Source: Castellaniella sp047971665 (GTDB lineage: Bacteria > Pseudomonadota > Gammaproteobacteria > Burkholderiales > Burkholderiaceae_B). Taken from it: a stretch of 64,000 nucleotides of DNA. Made by a program: the position numbers and the translations under genes. The stretch spans positions 35,476 to 99,475 of the forward strand of contig NZ_JBKEAA010000008.1 of NCBI RefSeq assembly GCF_047971665.1, written 5' to 3'. Under the pieces are notes generated by a model that made no database searches, was not told where the DNA came from, and saw only the letters and a program-made list of their open reading frames with translations. Positions within the stretch are counted from its first letter, which is position 1; every line of letters begins with the position of its first letter. Shown piece by piece: positions 17,593-26,912 of the stretch.

Positions 17593-19095
17593 TCAACCTC
17601 CGAACTGGATGCCCTGTGCCAGGGGAAGCTCGTGCGAGTAGTTGATCGTGTTGGTTGCACGCCGCATATAGGCTTTCCAGGCATCCGAACCTGACTCGCG
17701 GCCTCCGCCGGTTTCTTTCTCGCCGCCAAACGCTCCGCCGATTTCGGCGCCAGACGTCCCGATATTCACGTTCGTGATGCCGCAGTCCGAGCCCTGCGCG
17801 CTGATGAAATATTCCGATTCCCTCAGATCGGTGGTAAAGATCGCCGCAGACAGCCCCTGAGGCACGGCATTGTGCATGTCCAGCGCCTGAGAAAACTCCG
17901 CATAGCGCATCACGTACAGGATCGGGGCAAAGGTTTCCGTGCAGACCAGCCCGGTCTGTTCCGGCATCTCGACGAGCGCCGGACGGACATACCAGGCATG
18001 CGGGTAGCGCTCCGCCAGCAACCGCTCCCCGCCTGTCACCTGGCCGCCTTCCTGGCGCGCACGATCCAGCGCCTGCTGCATCCGCTCGAATGCCGTCTGG
18101 TCGATCAGCGGACCGACCAGCGTCCCGGTATCCAGGGGATTGCCGACCACGGCGCTGGCATAGGCCTTTTTCAGGCGCACCAGCAACTCGTCGGCCACGG
18201 ACTCATGCACGATCAGGCGGCGCGTGGTCGTGCAGCGCTGGCCAGCCGTCCCGATCGCGCCGAACAGGATGGCGCGCACGGCCATGCCCAGATCGGCAGA
18301 GGGCGTCACCACGATTGCGTTGTTGCCCCCCAGTTCGAGCAGGCAACGGCCGAAGCGCTGGGCCACACGAGGTCCCACCTGCCGGCCCATCCGGGTCGAG
18401 CCGGTCGCCGAGACCAACGCGACGCGCGGATCGTCGACCAGGGCCTCGCCGACCTCGCGATGACCGACCAGAACCTGCAGCAGCGCTTCGGGCGCATCGG
18501 CTCCGAAGCGTTGGCACGTCCGTCTGAAGATCGCCTGGCAGGCCAGCGCGGTCAGCGGGGATTTTTCGGAGGGCTTCCAGATGACCGGGTTGCCGCACAC
18601 CAGCGCAATGGCCGTGTTCCAGGACCACACCGCCACAGGAAAATTGAAGGCGGAAATCACCCCCACCACGCCCAGTGGATGCCAGGTTTCCAGCATGTGA
18701 TGCCCGGGCCGCTCGGAGGCGATGGTCCGCCCGTAGAGCTGGCGCGACAGCCCGACGGCGAAGTCACAGATGTCGATCATCTCCTGGACCTCGCCCTCGC
18801 CCTCGGCCGCGATCTTGCCGACCTCGAGAGAGACCAGACGGCCCAGCGCCTGCTTGCGGGCGCGTAGTTCCTCGCCCAGCAATCGGACCAGCTCGCCGCG
18901 CCGGGGCGCGGGAACCGCCCGCCATTGCAGGAAAGCCTCCTGGGCCCGGGCGACCATGGGGTCGACCGCCTGAACGCCCTGCGTATGGACGTCCGCGATG
19001 CGCGCGCCATCGATCGGAGAATCGACCGCCAGATCGCCTCCTGCGAGGCATTCATCTGAAAGCCCCAAAGACTGCAGCAGTTCCTGAGTGTTCAT
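17593..19095 (-). CDS. amaB: Aldehyde dehydrogenase, AmaB/ALDH7-like (piperideine-6-carboxylate dehydrogenase)
   Basis: A 500-residue NAD-dependent aldehyde dehydrogenase with general base Glu254 (LLELGGNN) and nucleophile Cys288 (GTAGQRCTTTRR). The GVISAFNFPVAVWSWNTAIAL and CGNPVIWKPSEKSPL segments are typical of the ALDH7 group, which oxidises 2-aminoadipate 6-semialdehyde (open form of piperideine-6-carboxylate) to 2-aminoadipate in lysine and pipecolate breakdown. GGAG lies 6 bp before the ATG at 19095. An ATG at 19122 has a poorer site. The gene is divergent from an FAD amine oxidase across a gap with a strong dyad, and convergent with the ureohydrolase. A role in semialdehyde oxidation for the gabT unit is an alternative. 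Confidence 0.8.
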   Translation of the reverse strand: MNTQELLQSLGLSDECLAGGDLAVDSPIDGARIADVHTQGVQAVDPMVARAQEAFLQWRAVPAPRRGELVRLLGEELRARKQALGRLVSLEVGKIAAEGEGEVQEMIDICDFAVGLSRQLYGRTIASERPGHHMLETWHPLGVVGVISAFNFPVAVWSWNTAIALVCGNPVIWKPSEKSPLTALACQAIFRRTCQRFGADAPEALLQVLVGHREVGEALVDDPRVALVSATGSTRMGRQVGPRVAQRFGRCLLELGGNNAIVVTPSADLGMAVRAILFGAIGTAGQRCTTTRRLIVHESVADELLVRLKKAYASAVVGNPLDTGTLVGPLIDQTAFERMQQALDRARQEGGQVTGGERLLAERYPHAWYVRPALVEMPEQTGLVCTETFAPILYVMRYAEFSQALDMHNAVPQGLSAAIFTTDLRESEYFISAQGSDCGITNVNIGTSGAEIGGAFGGEKETGGGRESGSDAWKAYMRRATNTINYSHELPLAQGIQFGG

Positions 19096-19163
19096 CGCAG
19101 GCTCCGTACCGTGATTGCTCATGATTCCGGGTCAGGATAGCATGCGAGAAAATCAAAGAAAAT

Positions 19164-19184
19164 TATTTTCCTCACGGGAAAATA
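19164..19184. promoter_or_regulatory. Candidate operator in the amaB/amaA divergent gap
   Basis: A perfect 8-bp dyad, TATTTTCC-N5-GGAAAATA, lies in an AT-rich stretch of the divergent gap. It could let one regulator control both directions. The XRE-cupin gene downstream of amaA is the nearest candidate. Overlapping GAAAA/TTTTC repeats at about 19158-19170 add to the AT-rich symmetry. Confidence 0.45.
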
Positions 19185-19277
19185 CCTAGAGAAATCAGAA
19201 ATTTTTGAACTCACAATAAGTTCATTCTCCGCCTTGCAGCCTCTCAGCCAGCCCTTTTGTCCCCAGGAGCCCGCAGG

Positions 19278-20459
19278 ATGACGCAGCAGCATTTCAATGT
19301 CGTGATCGCAGGGGGCGCCGCCATCGGCAGCGCCACCGCCTACTTTCTGACGGCCGACCCCGGCTTTCGTGGAACGGTCACGGTCATCGAACCGGACCCT
19401 ACCTACCAATTCAGCGCCACCGCACTGTCGGCCGCCTCGATCCGCCATCAGTTTTCCACCGCCGAGAACATTCAGATGTCGCTCTTCGGCACGGAATTCC
19501 TGCGCGGGTTCAAAAACCGCATGGGCGTCGATGGCGACTGTCCGGACCCGGCGTTCCACGAAGGCGGCTATCTCTTCCTCGCCACAGAAAAAGGTCTGGA
19601 AACCCTGACCAGGAATCAGGCCCTGCAAAGCAGCCTGGGCGCCGATATCGCCCTGCTCGACCGCGCGCAGCTCGCACGGCGCTTTCCCTGGCTCGCGATC
19701 GACGATCTGGCCGCGGGCGCGCTCGGGCTCAGCGGCGAAGGCTGGCTGGATGCCTACGGCATGATGCAGGGCATGCGCCGCAAGGCCATCGAACAGGGCG
19801 CCCGCTACCTCAAAGACCGGGTCATCGATCTGATCCGGCACGACGGACACCTCACGCACGTCCGATTGCGGGATGAACACACGATCGCCTGCGACGCGGT
19901 CGTGAATGCCGCCGGGACGGGCGCGGCCCGGCTGGCGGCCTGCGCCGGCATCGATCTGCCCGTGCGGCCCCGCAAGCGCAGCGTGTTCTACGTGCAATGC
20001 CCCGGAACCCTGCCCGGCTGCCCCATGGTCATCGACCCCAGCGGCGCCTATTTCAGACCGGAGGGCAGCGGCTTCATCATGGGCATTGCGCCAGATGCCG
20101 ACCACGACCCGGATGCCAGCGATTTCGACGTTCAGCACCCGCTGTTCGAAGAGGTGCTGTGGCCGACACTGGCGGCGCGGGTCCCCACCTTCGAGGCCCT
20201 GCGCTGCACACGGAGCTGGGCAGGCCATTACGACATGAACCTGTTCGATCAGAACCTCATCCTCGGCCTGCATCCCGCCATCGACAATCTGTATTTTGCC
20301 AACGGACTGAGCGGCCACGGCATGCAGCAGGCGCCGGCCATCGGCCGCGCCTTGTCCGAACTCATCATCCACGGGCGGTTCCAGTCTCTGGACCTATCGC
20401 GGCTGGGCTGGCAGCGCATCCTGCAGCAGCAGCCCATCATCGAACACAACATCGTCTGA
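19278..20459 (+). CDS. amaA: FAD-dependent amine oxidoreductase (DAO family), probable L-pipecolate oxidase
   Basis: A 393-residue FAD enzyme of the D-amino acid oxidase/sarcosine oxidase fold. The dinucleotide motif is GGAAIGSA at residues about 12-19, with alanine in place of the central glycine, as in some other DadA-like enzymes. NAAGTGAARLA near 215 and GLSGHGMQQAPAIGRALSE near 350-370 are typical late FAD contacts. No signal peptide is seen. AGGAG precedes the ATG at 19278. Beside an AmaB-type dehydrogenase, a ketimine reductase and an amino acid importer, oxidation of L-pipecolate to piperideine-6-carboxylate is the best guess. A D-amino acid dehydrogenase is an alternative. Confidence 0.72.
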   Translation: MTQQHFNVVIAGGAAIGSATAYFLTADPGFRGTVTVIEPDPTYQFSATALSAASIRHQFSTAENIQMSLFGTEFLRGFKNRMGVDGDCPDPAFHEGGYLFLATEKGLETLTRNQALQSSLGADIALLDRAQLARRFPWLAIDDLAAGALGLSGEGWLDAYGMMQGMRRKAIEQGARYLKDRVIDLIRHDGHLTHVRLRDEHTIACDAVVNAAGTGAARLAACAGIDLPVRPRKRSVFYVQCPGTLPGCPMVIDPSGAYFRPEGSGFIMGIAPDADHDPDASDFDVQHPLFEEVLWPTLAARVPTFEALRCTRSWAGHYDMNLFDQNLILGLHPAIDNLYFANGLSGHGMQQAPAIGRALSELIIHGRFQSLDLSRLGWQRILQQQPIIEHNIV

Positions 20460-20527
20460 CCGGACCGGGCGGCGCAAAACACCCTGCGCGCCCGCCAGGA
20501 CGCGCCATACCGCGAGATCAGCAACAC

Positions 20528-21163
20528 ATGGAAAAAGTCACCCTGATGAAAGAACCGGACCTGACCGAAGCCCGCACACAGGCTCGAAAATCCGAGCTTG
20601 CCCAGCGGCTCAAGGGGCTGCGCCGGAGCAAAGGCCTGACACAGGGGCAGCTCACGGCCAGCACCGGCATCTCCACGCCCACACTCTCCAAGATCGAAAC
20701 CGGCCAGCTTTCACCCACCTATGATGTGCTGCTGCGTCTGGCGCATGGTCTCGGTGTCGACATCGCGGAACTGTTCGTCAATGCGCAATCCCACATGGGC
20801 GCGGGCCGGCGCAGCATTGAACGCCAGGGGTGTGGTGAGACCCACAACACGCCGCTCTACCATCACCGGCTCCTGTGTTCGCAACTGGCCAACAAGCAGA
20901 TGATGCCGTTCGTCTCGCGCATCAAAAAACACCAGGTGCGCGATGACGAGGGCTGGAGCCAGCACGAAGGCGAGGAATTCGTGTACGTCCTGAGCGGCGC
21001 CATCGAGCTGCATACCGAGTTCTATCAGCCCGTCATGCTCAACGAAAGCGAGAGCTTCTACATCGACAGCCGGATGCGGCATCGCGTCATCAGCGTCAGT
21101 CAGGCCGACGCCATGGTGCTCTGGGTCAGCACGACGCCGGACCTCAGCCGCAACCCCCAATGA
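20528..21163 (+). CDS. XRE-family regulator with C-terminal cupin domain
   Basis: A 211-residue regulator. Residues about 24-80 form a lambda-repressor-like HTH (LKGLRRSKGLTQGQLTASTG, STPTLSKIETGQLSPTYDVL). Residues about 130-205 form a cupin barrel with HEGEEFVYVLSGAIELHTE and a later His (MRHRVISV). Such proteins often sense a small-molecule amine or amino acid and regulate its catabolic genes. It lies between the amine oxidase and the ketimine reductase, whose ATG at 21164 directly follows this stop. Likely target is the dyad at 19164-19184 (inference). The ATG at 20546 is an alternative start. Confidence 0.82.
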   Translation: MEKVTLMKEPDLTEARTQARKSELAQRLKGLRRSKGLTQGQLTASTGISTPTLSKIETGQLSPTYDVLLRLAHGLGVDIAELFVNAQSHMGAGRRSIERQGCGETHNTPLYHHRLLCSQLANKQMMPFVSRIKKHQVRDDEGWSQHEGEEFVYVLSGAIELHTEFYQPVMLNESESFYIDSRMRHRVISVSQADAMVLWVSTTPDLSRNPQ

Positions 21164-22117
21164 ATGATCACCGCCCCAAAGGATGAGCTGCAGATGAATA
21201 CATCTCCTCCCACCCTGAAGAATGGCCAGCAGACGCAGGCACTGCTGCCCTGGCCCGCGCTGATGCAGGCCATCGGGCAGGCGGCACGGGAAATGCGTCA
21301 GGGCCTGATCCAGGCGCCCGCGCGGCAGGCGGTGCCGTTCCCGGAGGGCGGGACGCTGCTGTCGATGCCGGCCACTGCAGCCGATCTGGGGGTGCACAAA
21401 CTGGTCAATGTCGTCACGACCAACCGTGAGCGCGGCCTGCCCACCATCCACGGCATGGTATCGGTGTACGACGGCCACACGGGCGAACTGCGGCTGATGC
21501 TCGATGGCCCCACGGTCACCACGCGCCGCACCGTGGCCGTTTCCATGCTGGGACTCAGCCACCTGCTGCCCGATGGCCCGCGCCATGCCGTCATTTTCGG
21601 CACCGGGACCCAGGCGCGCGGACACGCCCTGGCCCTGTGCGATCTGTATCCCGACGTCCGGATCAGCATCATCGGCCGCACGCCGGCGCAGACCGAATCA
21701 TTCACCGCGCAGCTTGGCCGTCCTCGTATCCAGGCCACCCGCAGCGTCCCGGATTCAGCCGATGTCGTCATCACGGCCACGACCAGCGCAGTGCCGGTCT
21801 ATGGACTGCCGGCCCGCCCTGGCCGCATGCTGATCGCTGTGGGCGCCTATCGCGCGGATCTCGCGGAGATCGGCGCGGCCACACTGCTCGGCAGCCGTCT
21901 CTATGTGGACGAACGGGAAGGCGCACGACACGAGGCCGGCGACTATCTGCAAGCGGGGGTGCCATGGGAGCGCGTGCATGACCTGCTCGACCTGCTCGAC
22001 GCCGCGCCACCCGGGGAACCCTGCGTCCTCAAGACAGTGGGCTGCGCCGCCTGGGATCTGGCCGCGGCGCGGTGCGCGGTGGCGCAACAGCGTGAACGAC
22101 AAGGATCATCGTCATGA
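21164..22117 (+). CDS. Ornithine cyclodeaminase/mu-crystallin family reductase (probable Pip2C/Pyr2C ketimine reductase)
   Basis: A 317-residue Rossmann-fold enzyme. Conserved family stretches include KLVNVVTTNRERGLPTIHG near residues 78-96, LMLDGPTVTTRRTVAVSMLG near 108-127 and the NAD(P) loop FGTGTQARGHA near 145-155. Members include ornithine and lysine cyclodeaminases and NAD(P)H reductases of cyclic imines (pyrroline- and piperideine-2-carboxylate). In this neighbourhood a reductase making L-pipecolate for the FAD oxidase would fit, linking D-lysine or hydroxyproline-like substrates. The ATG at 21164 abuts the regulator stop; an ATG at 21194 is possible. Activity is inferred. Confidence 0.75.
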   Translation: MITAPKDELQMNTSPPTLKNGQQTQALLPWPALMQAIGQAAREMRQGLIQAPARQAVPFPEGGTLLSMPATAADLGVHKLVNVVTTNRERGLPTIHGMVSVYDGHTGELRLMLDGPTVTTRRTVAVSMLGLSHLLPDGPRHAVIFGTGTQARGHALALCDLYPDVRISIIGRTPAQTESFTAQLGRPRIQATRSVPDSADVVITATTSAVPVYGLPARPGRMLIAVGAYRADLAEIGAATLLGSRLYVDEREGARHEAGDYLQAGVPWERVHDLLDLLDAAPPGEPCVLKTVGCAAWDLAAARCAVAQQRERQGSSS

Positions 22118-22219
22118 GTCTTCCCCCTCCCCCCCACGATGTCCGCCGATGCCATCCCGGCGGCCCTGGACGAATGAACCCTCAATCCCCTCTTTCCGAC
22201 ACCGGCACGGAGACGCGTC

Positions 22220-23140
22220 ATGTTCCAGGTCATCATTGACAGCCTGGTCCGGACATCCGAGCTGGCCCTGATCGCCGTCGGCCTGACGATGGTCTACGAC
22301 ATTCTGCGCTTTGCCAGCTTCGCGCATGTCCAGTTCGGCACCATCGGTGCATTTGTCGCACTGACCGCCAGCCTGAACCTGCCGCTGCCACCGGCATGGG
22401 CCATCCTGACCGGCGCCGTGGTGGCCTGCATCCTCACGGGCGGCCTGGGCGTCCTGAGCGACCGGCTCATCTTCTCGCAACTGCGCCACCGGCCCGCCGC
22501 CATCCTCATGATCGCCTCGTTCGGTCTGGGAATGGTGATGCAGTATGGTGCCCAGGCCCTCTGGGGGCCAAGCGCCCATTCATATCCGATCCCGCTGTCC
22601 CGCCCATGGCTCATCCTGGGAGGACGCATCTCGCCGGTCGGCGCAGCCGTGATCGCCACGGCCCTGGTCGCCATGCTCGGCTTTCACCTGCTGCTGACGC
22701 GCACCAAACTCGGCATGGCGATGCGCGCCACGGCGGACAATCCGCAGCTCTCCGAGGCCAGCGGCATCTACACAGAGCGCATCATCCGGACGGTCTGGTT
22801 CATCGGCGCGGCGCTCGGTGCGCTGGGCGGCATCATGCTCGGCCTGGTCGCGCAGATCCAGTCGAACATGGGATTCGAGATCATGGTCGCCGTCTTTGCC
22901 GCAGCCATCGTGGGCGGGATCGGCAACGTGTATGGCGCCGTCCTGGGCGCCATGCTCATCGCCTTTGCCGAGAACATCGGCCTGACCATCAACTGGGGCC
23001 CCCTGGCGCAAGCCCTGCGCCTGAGCGCCGAAACCGAACTCTACATCCCGGTGGGATACAAGACCGGGATCACCTTCGTGATCCTGATCCTGATCCTGCT
23101 GGTGCGACCGCGCGGACTGCTGGGGAGGCGAGCCTCATGA
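22220..23140 (+). CDS. livH: Branched-chain-type amino acid ABC transporter permease LivH
   Basis: A 306-residue permease with 8-9 helices. The family signature LALIAVGLTMVYDILRFASFAH lies at residues 14-35 in two parts, and GIGNVYGAVLGAMLIAFAEN near 233-252. GGAG lies 8 bp before the ATG. The ATG of livM overlaps its stop (ATGA). With livM, G, F and K it makes a complete HAAT-family importer. Location behind the pipecolate/lysine genes suggests that the cargo is a non-branched amino acid or imino acid, but this cannot be read from the permease. Confidence 0.88.
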   Translation: MFQVIIDSLVRTSELALIAVGLTMVYDILRFASFAHVQFGTIGAFVALTASLNLPLPPAWAILTGAVVACILTGGLGVLSDRLIFSQLRHRPAAILMIASFGLGMVMQYGAQALWGPSAHSYPIPLSRPWLILGGRISPVGAAVIATALVAMLGFHLLLTRTKLGMAMRATADNPQLSEASGIYTERIIRTVWFIGAALGALGGIMLGLVAQIQSNMGFEIMVAVFAAAIVGGIGNVYGAVLGAMLIAFAENIGLTINWGPLAQALRLSAETELYIPVGYKTGITFVILILILLVRPRGLLGRRAS

Positions 23141-24093
23141 GCGATTTTCTGGTCTATCTCTTTACCGTGGTCGGCATCTATGGCCTGATCAGTCTGAGCC
23201 TCAGCTTTCAGTACGGACAGACCGGACTGGTGAATTTCGGGCAGGTGGCCTTTTTCATGGTCGGCGCGTATTTTTCGAGCATTGCCACCTCGATCCTCGG
23301 TTTGCCGATCTGGCTGGGATTCCTGTTCGCCATCCTGGGCGGTGGCGTGCTGGGCGGACTGATGGCCCTGCCGATCGGTGATCTGAAGCAGGACTACTGG
23401 GCCATCGCCACCCTGGCCGCCGCCGAGCTGATCCGCATCATCTTTCTCAACACCAATCTGCGCAGTGACTACGTCGGCGCCTCCTACGGAATCAGCAACA
23501 TTCCAGCGCCCTTCCAGGACGCATTCACAAGCCGCCAGTACGGCTATGTCTATCTTGCCCTGGTCATCGTCTGCGTCCTGGCCGCCTACCTGCTCGTCAC
23601 CTGGCTGGACCGGACCCCGTTCGGCCGCCTCCTGAAAGGCATCCGGGAAAGCGACGAGGTGGCCCGCTCGCTGGGCAAGGACGTGCGCCGCGCCCGCATC
23701 AAGGCGCTCATCATCGGCGGCGCCCTGGCCGGCGCCGGGGGCAGTCTCTACGCGCATTTCGTCGGTTTCATCGATCCGCGCTTTTTCATGCCCCTGGAAA
23801 CCTTCCTGGTCTGGGCCATGGTCATCATGGGCGGCCCGGGCAACAACCTGGGCGCCCTGACCGGCACGCTGGTCATCGAAGCCATCTACAACTCCACGCG
23901 CTTCATCGACGTCCCCTCTGAATACTCGGCCACCGTGGCGGCCCTGCGCATGGTGCTGATCGGTGTACTGATCATCCTGGTGATCCTCTACCTGCCCCAG
24001 GGGCTGGTACCTGAACGCAAGCGCCGCTACCCCAAACCTGCCAACACGGCCGCACCACCCCCGTCGTCACCGGGAGAACGCCATGCTGCTTGA
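23137..24093 (+). CDS. livM: Branched-chain-type amino acid ABC transporter permease LivM
   Basis: A 318-residue permease. The N-terminal segment GLISLSLSFQYGQTGLVNFG is a LivM hallmark, and AGAGGSLYAHFVGFIDPRFF and VIMGGPGNNLGALTGT appear near residues 200 and 230. The start overlaps the livH stop by 4 bp, and the last 11 bp overlap livG, so translation is probably coupled throughout the operon. Confidence 0.88.
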   Translation: MSDFLVYLFTVVGIYGLISLSLSFQYGQTGLVNFGQVAFFMVGAYFSSIATSILGLPIWLGFLFAILGGGVLGGLMALPIGDLKQDYWAIATLAAAELIRIIFLNTNLRSDYVGASYGISNIPAPFQDAFTSRQYGYVYLALVIVCVLAAYLLVTWLDRTPFGRLLKGIRESDEVARSLGKDVRRARIKALIIGGALAGAGGSLYAHFVGFIDPRFFMPLETFLVWAMVIMGGPGNNLGALTGTLVIEAIYNSTRFIDVPSEYSATVAALRMVLIGVLIILVILYLPQGLVPERKRRYPKPANTAAPPPSSPGERHAA

Positions 24094-24898
24094 AGTCGAC
24101 AAGGTCTCGCGCCATTTCGGCGGCCTGCAGGCGCTGCGCGAAGTCTCCCTGACGGCGGAGGAAGGCCGGATTACAGGGCTGATCGGCCCCAACGGATCAG
24201 GCAAAACGACGCTCGTCCACATTATTTCCGGTTTCCTCAGACCCCATGCGGGCAATATCCGCTTCGATGGCCGGCCCATCCACAATCTGCCGCCCTTCCG
24301 GATTGCCCGGCTGGGGCTGTGTCGTACTTTTCAGATCACGCTCAATCCGCAGCGCATGACCGTCATGGAGAACATGCTGCTGGGCGCGCGCCAGCAGCGC
24401 GGCGAATCGGTGCTGGCGTCCCTGCTCTACCGTCGGCAGGTGAACCGCGAGGAGCACGAGAACCTCGAGCGCGCCTGGCATCTCCTGAGCATGGTGAAGC
24501 TGCAGGATCACGCAAACGCGCTGGCGGGCGGACTCTCGGGCGGACAGAAAAAACTGCTGGCCCTGGCGCAGGTCCTGATGGCGCGCCCCCGCCTGATCCT
24601 GCTCGACGAGCCGGTCGCCGGCGTCAATCCGCGGCTGATCGACGACATCGTGGACGTCATCAAGACCCTGCGCCAGCAAGGCGAGACCTTTCTGATCATT
24701 GAGCACAACATGGCCGTGATACGGGAACTGTGCGACACCCTGTGCGTGCTGGACATGGGTCAGGTGCTGGCCGAAGGCCCCGTGGGCGATGTGCTGGACC
24801 GGGAGGATGTGCTGCGCGCCTACATCGCGGCAGGCGGACAGACAGGGCCGGCCACGACGCCGGATGCAGCGTCTTCATCACAGGAAGCCCCAGCATGA
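24083..24898 (+). CDS. livG: Amino acid ABC transporter ATP-binding protein LivG
   Basis: A 271-residue ATPase with Walker A GPNGSGKTT near residues 34-42, signature LSGGQKKLLALAQ near 152-164 and Walker B LILLDEPVAGVNP near 170-182. The ARLGLCRTFQ segment and the AYI end-piece are LivG-like. It overlaps livM and livF at its two ends (11 bp and 4 bp). It pairs with LivF to drive the importer. Confidence 0.88.
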   Translation: MLLEVDKVSRHFGGLQALREVSLTAEEGRITGLIGPNGSGKTTLVHIISGFLRPHAGNIRFDGRPIHNLPPFRIARLGLCRTFQITLNPQRMTVMENMLLGARQQRGESVLASLLYRRQVNREEHENLERAWHLLSMVKLQDHANALAGGLSGGQKKLLALAQVLMARPRLILLDEPVAGVNPRLIDDIVDVIKTLRQQGETFLIIEHNMAVIRELCDTLCVLDMGQVLAEGPVGDVLDREDVLRAYIAAGGQTGPATTPDAASSSQEAPA

Positions 24899-25611
24899 GC
24901 CTGTTGCACGCAGAAAGCCTGATCGCGGGCTATGGCGATACGGAGATCCTGCACGGCGTCAGCCTGCGGGTCCAGGAAGGCGAGATCACAACCATCATCG
25001 GCCCCAACGGCGCCGGAAAATCCACCTTCCTGAAAGCCCTGATGGGCTATCTCGTACCCAGCAGCGGACGGGTCCACTTCGATGGCGAGGACATCACCAG
25101 GCTGCCCGCCCACCTGAGGGTGACCCGCGGCATCGCCTTCGTCCCTCAACTGGACAACGTCTTTCCTTCGCTCTCCGTCGAAGAAAACCTGAAGATGGGC
25201 GGGTACACGCTGGACAGCGCCGTCCTGTCGGTCCGCGTTCAGACGCAGTTCGAGCGGTTCCCCAGACTGGCCGAGCGTCGGCGCCAGCGCGTCCACACCA
25301 TGAGCGGGGGCGAACGGCAGATGCTCGCGCTGGCCCGCGCGCTGATGACCGATCCGCGCCTGCTCCTGCTCGATGAGCCGACGGCCGCGTTGTCTCCGCG
25401 CATCGCCGCCGAGGTTTTCGAAAAGATCCAGGAAATCAACACACAGGGCCGCACCATCCTGATTGTCGAACAGAATGCCGAACTGTCCCTGCGCGCATCC
25501 ACGACAGGCATCGTGCTGGCCGACGGCAAGAACGCCTTCGAAGGCCCCGCCGATACGATTCTGAGCGACGAGAAAATCCGTGAGGCCTACCTTGGCACCG
25601 CCAAAAGCTGA
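24895..25611 (+). CDS. livF: Amino acid ABC transporter ATP-binding protein LivF
   Basis: A 238-residue ATPase with Walker A GPNGAGKST near residues 37-45, signature MSGGERQMLALARAL, Walker B LLLLDEPTAALSP and switch EQN (IVEQNAEL) in place of the usual His region, as is common in LivF. The start overlaps the livG stop (ATGA). It is followed after 111 bp by the binding-protein gene. Confidence 0.88.
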   Translation: MSLLHAESLIAGYGDTEILHGVSLRVQEGEITTIIGPNGAGKSTFLKALMGYLVPSSGRVHFDGEDITRLPAHLRVTRGIAFVPQLDNVFPSLSVEENLKMGGYTLDSAVLSVRVQTQFERFPRLAERRRQRVHTMSGGERQMLALARALMTDPRLLLLDEPTAALSPRIAAEVFEKIQEINTQGRTILIVEQNAELSLRASTTGIVLADGKNAFEGPADTILSDEKIREAYLGTAKS

Positions 25612-25722
25612 ACATCCAGACCCTTGCTCCAAAGCTCCCGCCAGCACGCAATCATCAGGATGGCGGACCTCGCCGCAACAGCGGCAGTTTGTTTCATGAA
25701 GACCCAACCGGAGGACGACATC

Positions 25723-26898
25723 ATGAAAAAACGCTTCACTCCCCTCGCCACCGCCGCAGCGTCCGCATTGCTGTGCGCGGGCCTGATCAGCCCCGCGCTG
25801 GCGGCAGACATCAAGATCGGCGTCCTGGTTCCGCTGACCGGCACCAGCGCCATCCAGGGCAAGGACATCTCACGCGGCATCCAGCTCGCCGTCCAGCAGG
25901 TCAACCAGGGGCACGATCTCGCCATGCAAGGCGGCGCGTCCGTCAAGATCGGTCCGGATGCGATCGGCGGCAAGATCCAGCTGATCATCGAGGACACTGA
26001 ATCGCGCCCTGCCTCCGCGCTGGACGCCATGCGCAAACTGGTCAACGTGGACAAGGTCCCGGTCGTGCTGGGCATTCTGTCCAGCGGAGTCTGCGTGCCC
26101 ACGGGACAGTTTGCCCAACAATCCAAAGTCGTGGAAATCTGCTCTTCATCGACCTCGCCCGAACTGCGCAAGATCGGCCCCTACCTGTTCAGCACCATGG
26201 GCCTGGATGACCTGATGGGCAAGGCGCTTGCCGACTTCGCCCGCGAAGACTCCGGCGCCAAGCGCTATGCCAGTCTGGTGGCCAACAATCCCTTTGGCGT
26301 CGGCATGGAGATCCAGGCCTGCAAGCAGCTCGAAGCGCAGGAGGGCATCAGCTGCACGACCAAGGTCCGTTACGAAGAAGGCAAGTCCGACTACAACGCC
26401 GATCTGCGGCGTACCGTGTCCCAGGACCCCGGCGCCGTCCTGTTCACCGCCTTCGGCGCGGATGCCCGGCTGATGATGCAGGAGGCCTATCAGCTTGGCC
26501 TCCAGACCGCCAAGAACTGGTATGCCGACTATCCTTCATTATGGGTGGCCGACATCCAGAAGACGCCGCAGATTGCGGAGGGCATCAAGGGACTGGAAGC
26601 CGGCGCGGGGGGCCCGGCCTACGACAAGTATGCGGCCGACTATCAGCAGGCCTTCGGCGAGGCGCCGACCAGTGCTTTCGGCGGTTACGCCTACGACTCG
26701 ACCATGCTGGTCGCGCTGGCCATCCAGAAGGCCGGCGCCGCGACATCCGACGCCATCCGCGATGCCCTGATTCCGGTATCGCAAAATTATGTCGGGGTCA
26801 GCGGCGCCAAGGCGTTCGATCAGGACGGCATGCAGAAGTCGGAATCCTACCAGCCCGTCATCATCAAGGACGGCAAGATGGTCCCCTACAAGAAATAG
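25723..26898 (+). CDS. livK: Periplasmic amino acid-binding protein, LivK-like
   Basis: A 391-residue secreted binding protein. The signal peptide (MKKRFTPLATAAASALLCAG, cleavage near residue 27 after ALA) is followed by DIKIGVLVPLTGTSAIQGKD, the usual start of the type I periplasmic binding fold. GGAGGA 8 bp upstream fixes the ATG at 25723; the frame is open further upstream but without family support. It supplies the substrate for LivHMGF. Ligand identity is unknown. Context suggests pipecolate, lysine or a related amino acid. Confidence 0.88.
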   Translation: MKKRFTPLATAAASALLCAGLISPALAADIKIGVLVPLTGTSAIQGKDISRGIQLAVQQVNQGHDLAMQGGASVKIGPDAIGGKIQLIIEDTESRPASALDAMRKLVNVDKVPVVLGILSSGVCVPTGQFAQQSKVVEICSSSTSPELRKIGPYLFSTMGLDDLMGKALADFAREDSGAKRYASLVANNPFGVGMEIQACKQLEAQEGISCTTKVRYEEGKSDYNADLRRTVSQDPGAVLFTAFGADARLMMQEAYQLGLQTAKNWYADYPSLWVADIQKTPQIAEGIKGLEAGAGGPAYDKYAADYQQAFGEAPTSAFGGYAYDSTMLVALAIQKAGAATSDAIRDALIPVSQNYVGVSGAKAFDQDGMQKSESYQPVIIKDGKMVPYKK

Positions 26899-26912
26899 GG
26901 AGGCCCCTCGAC

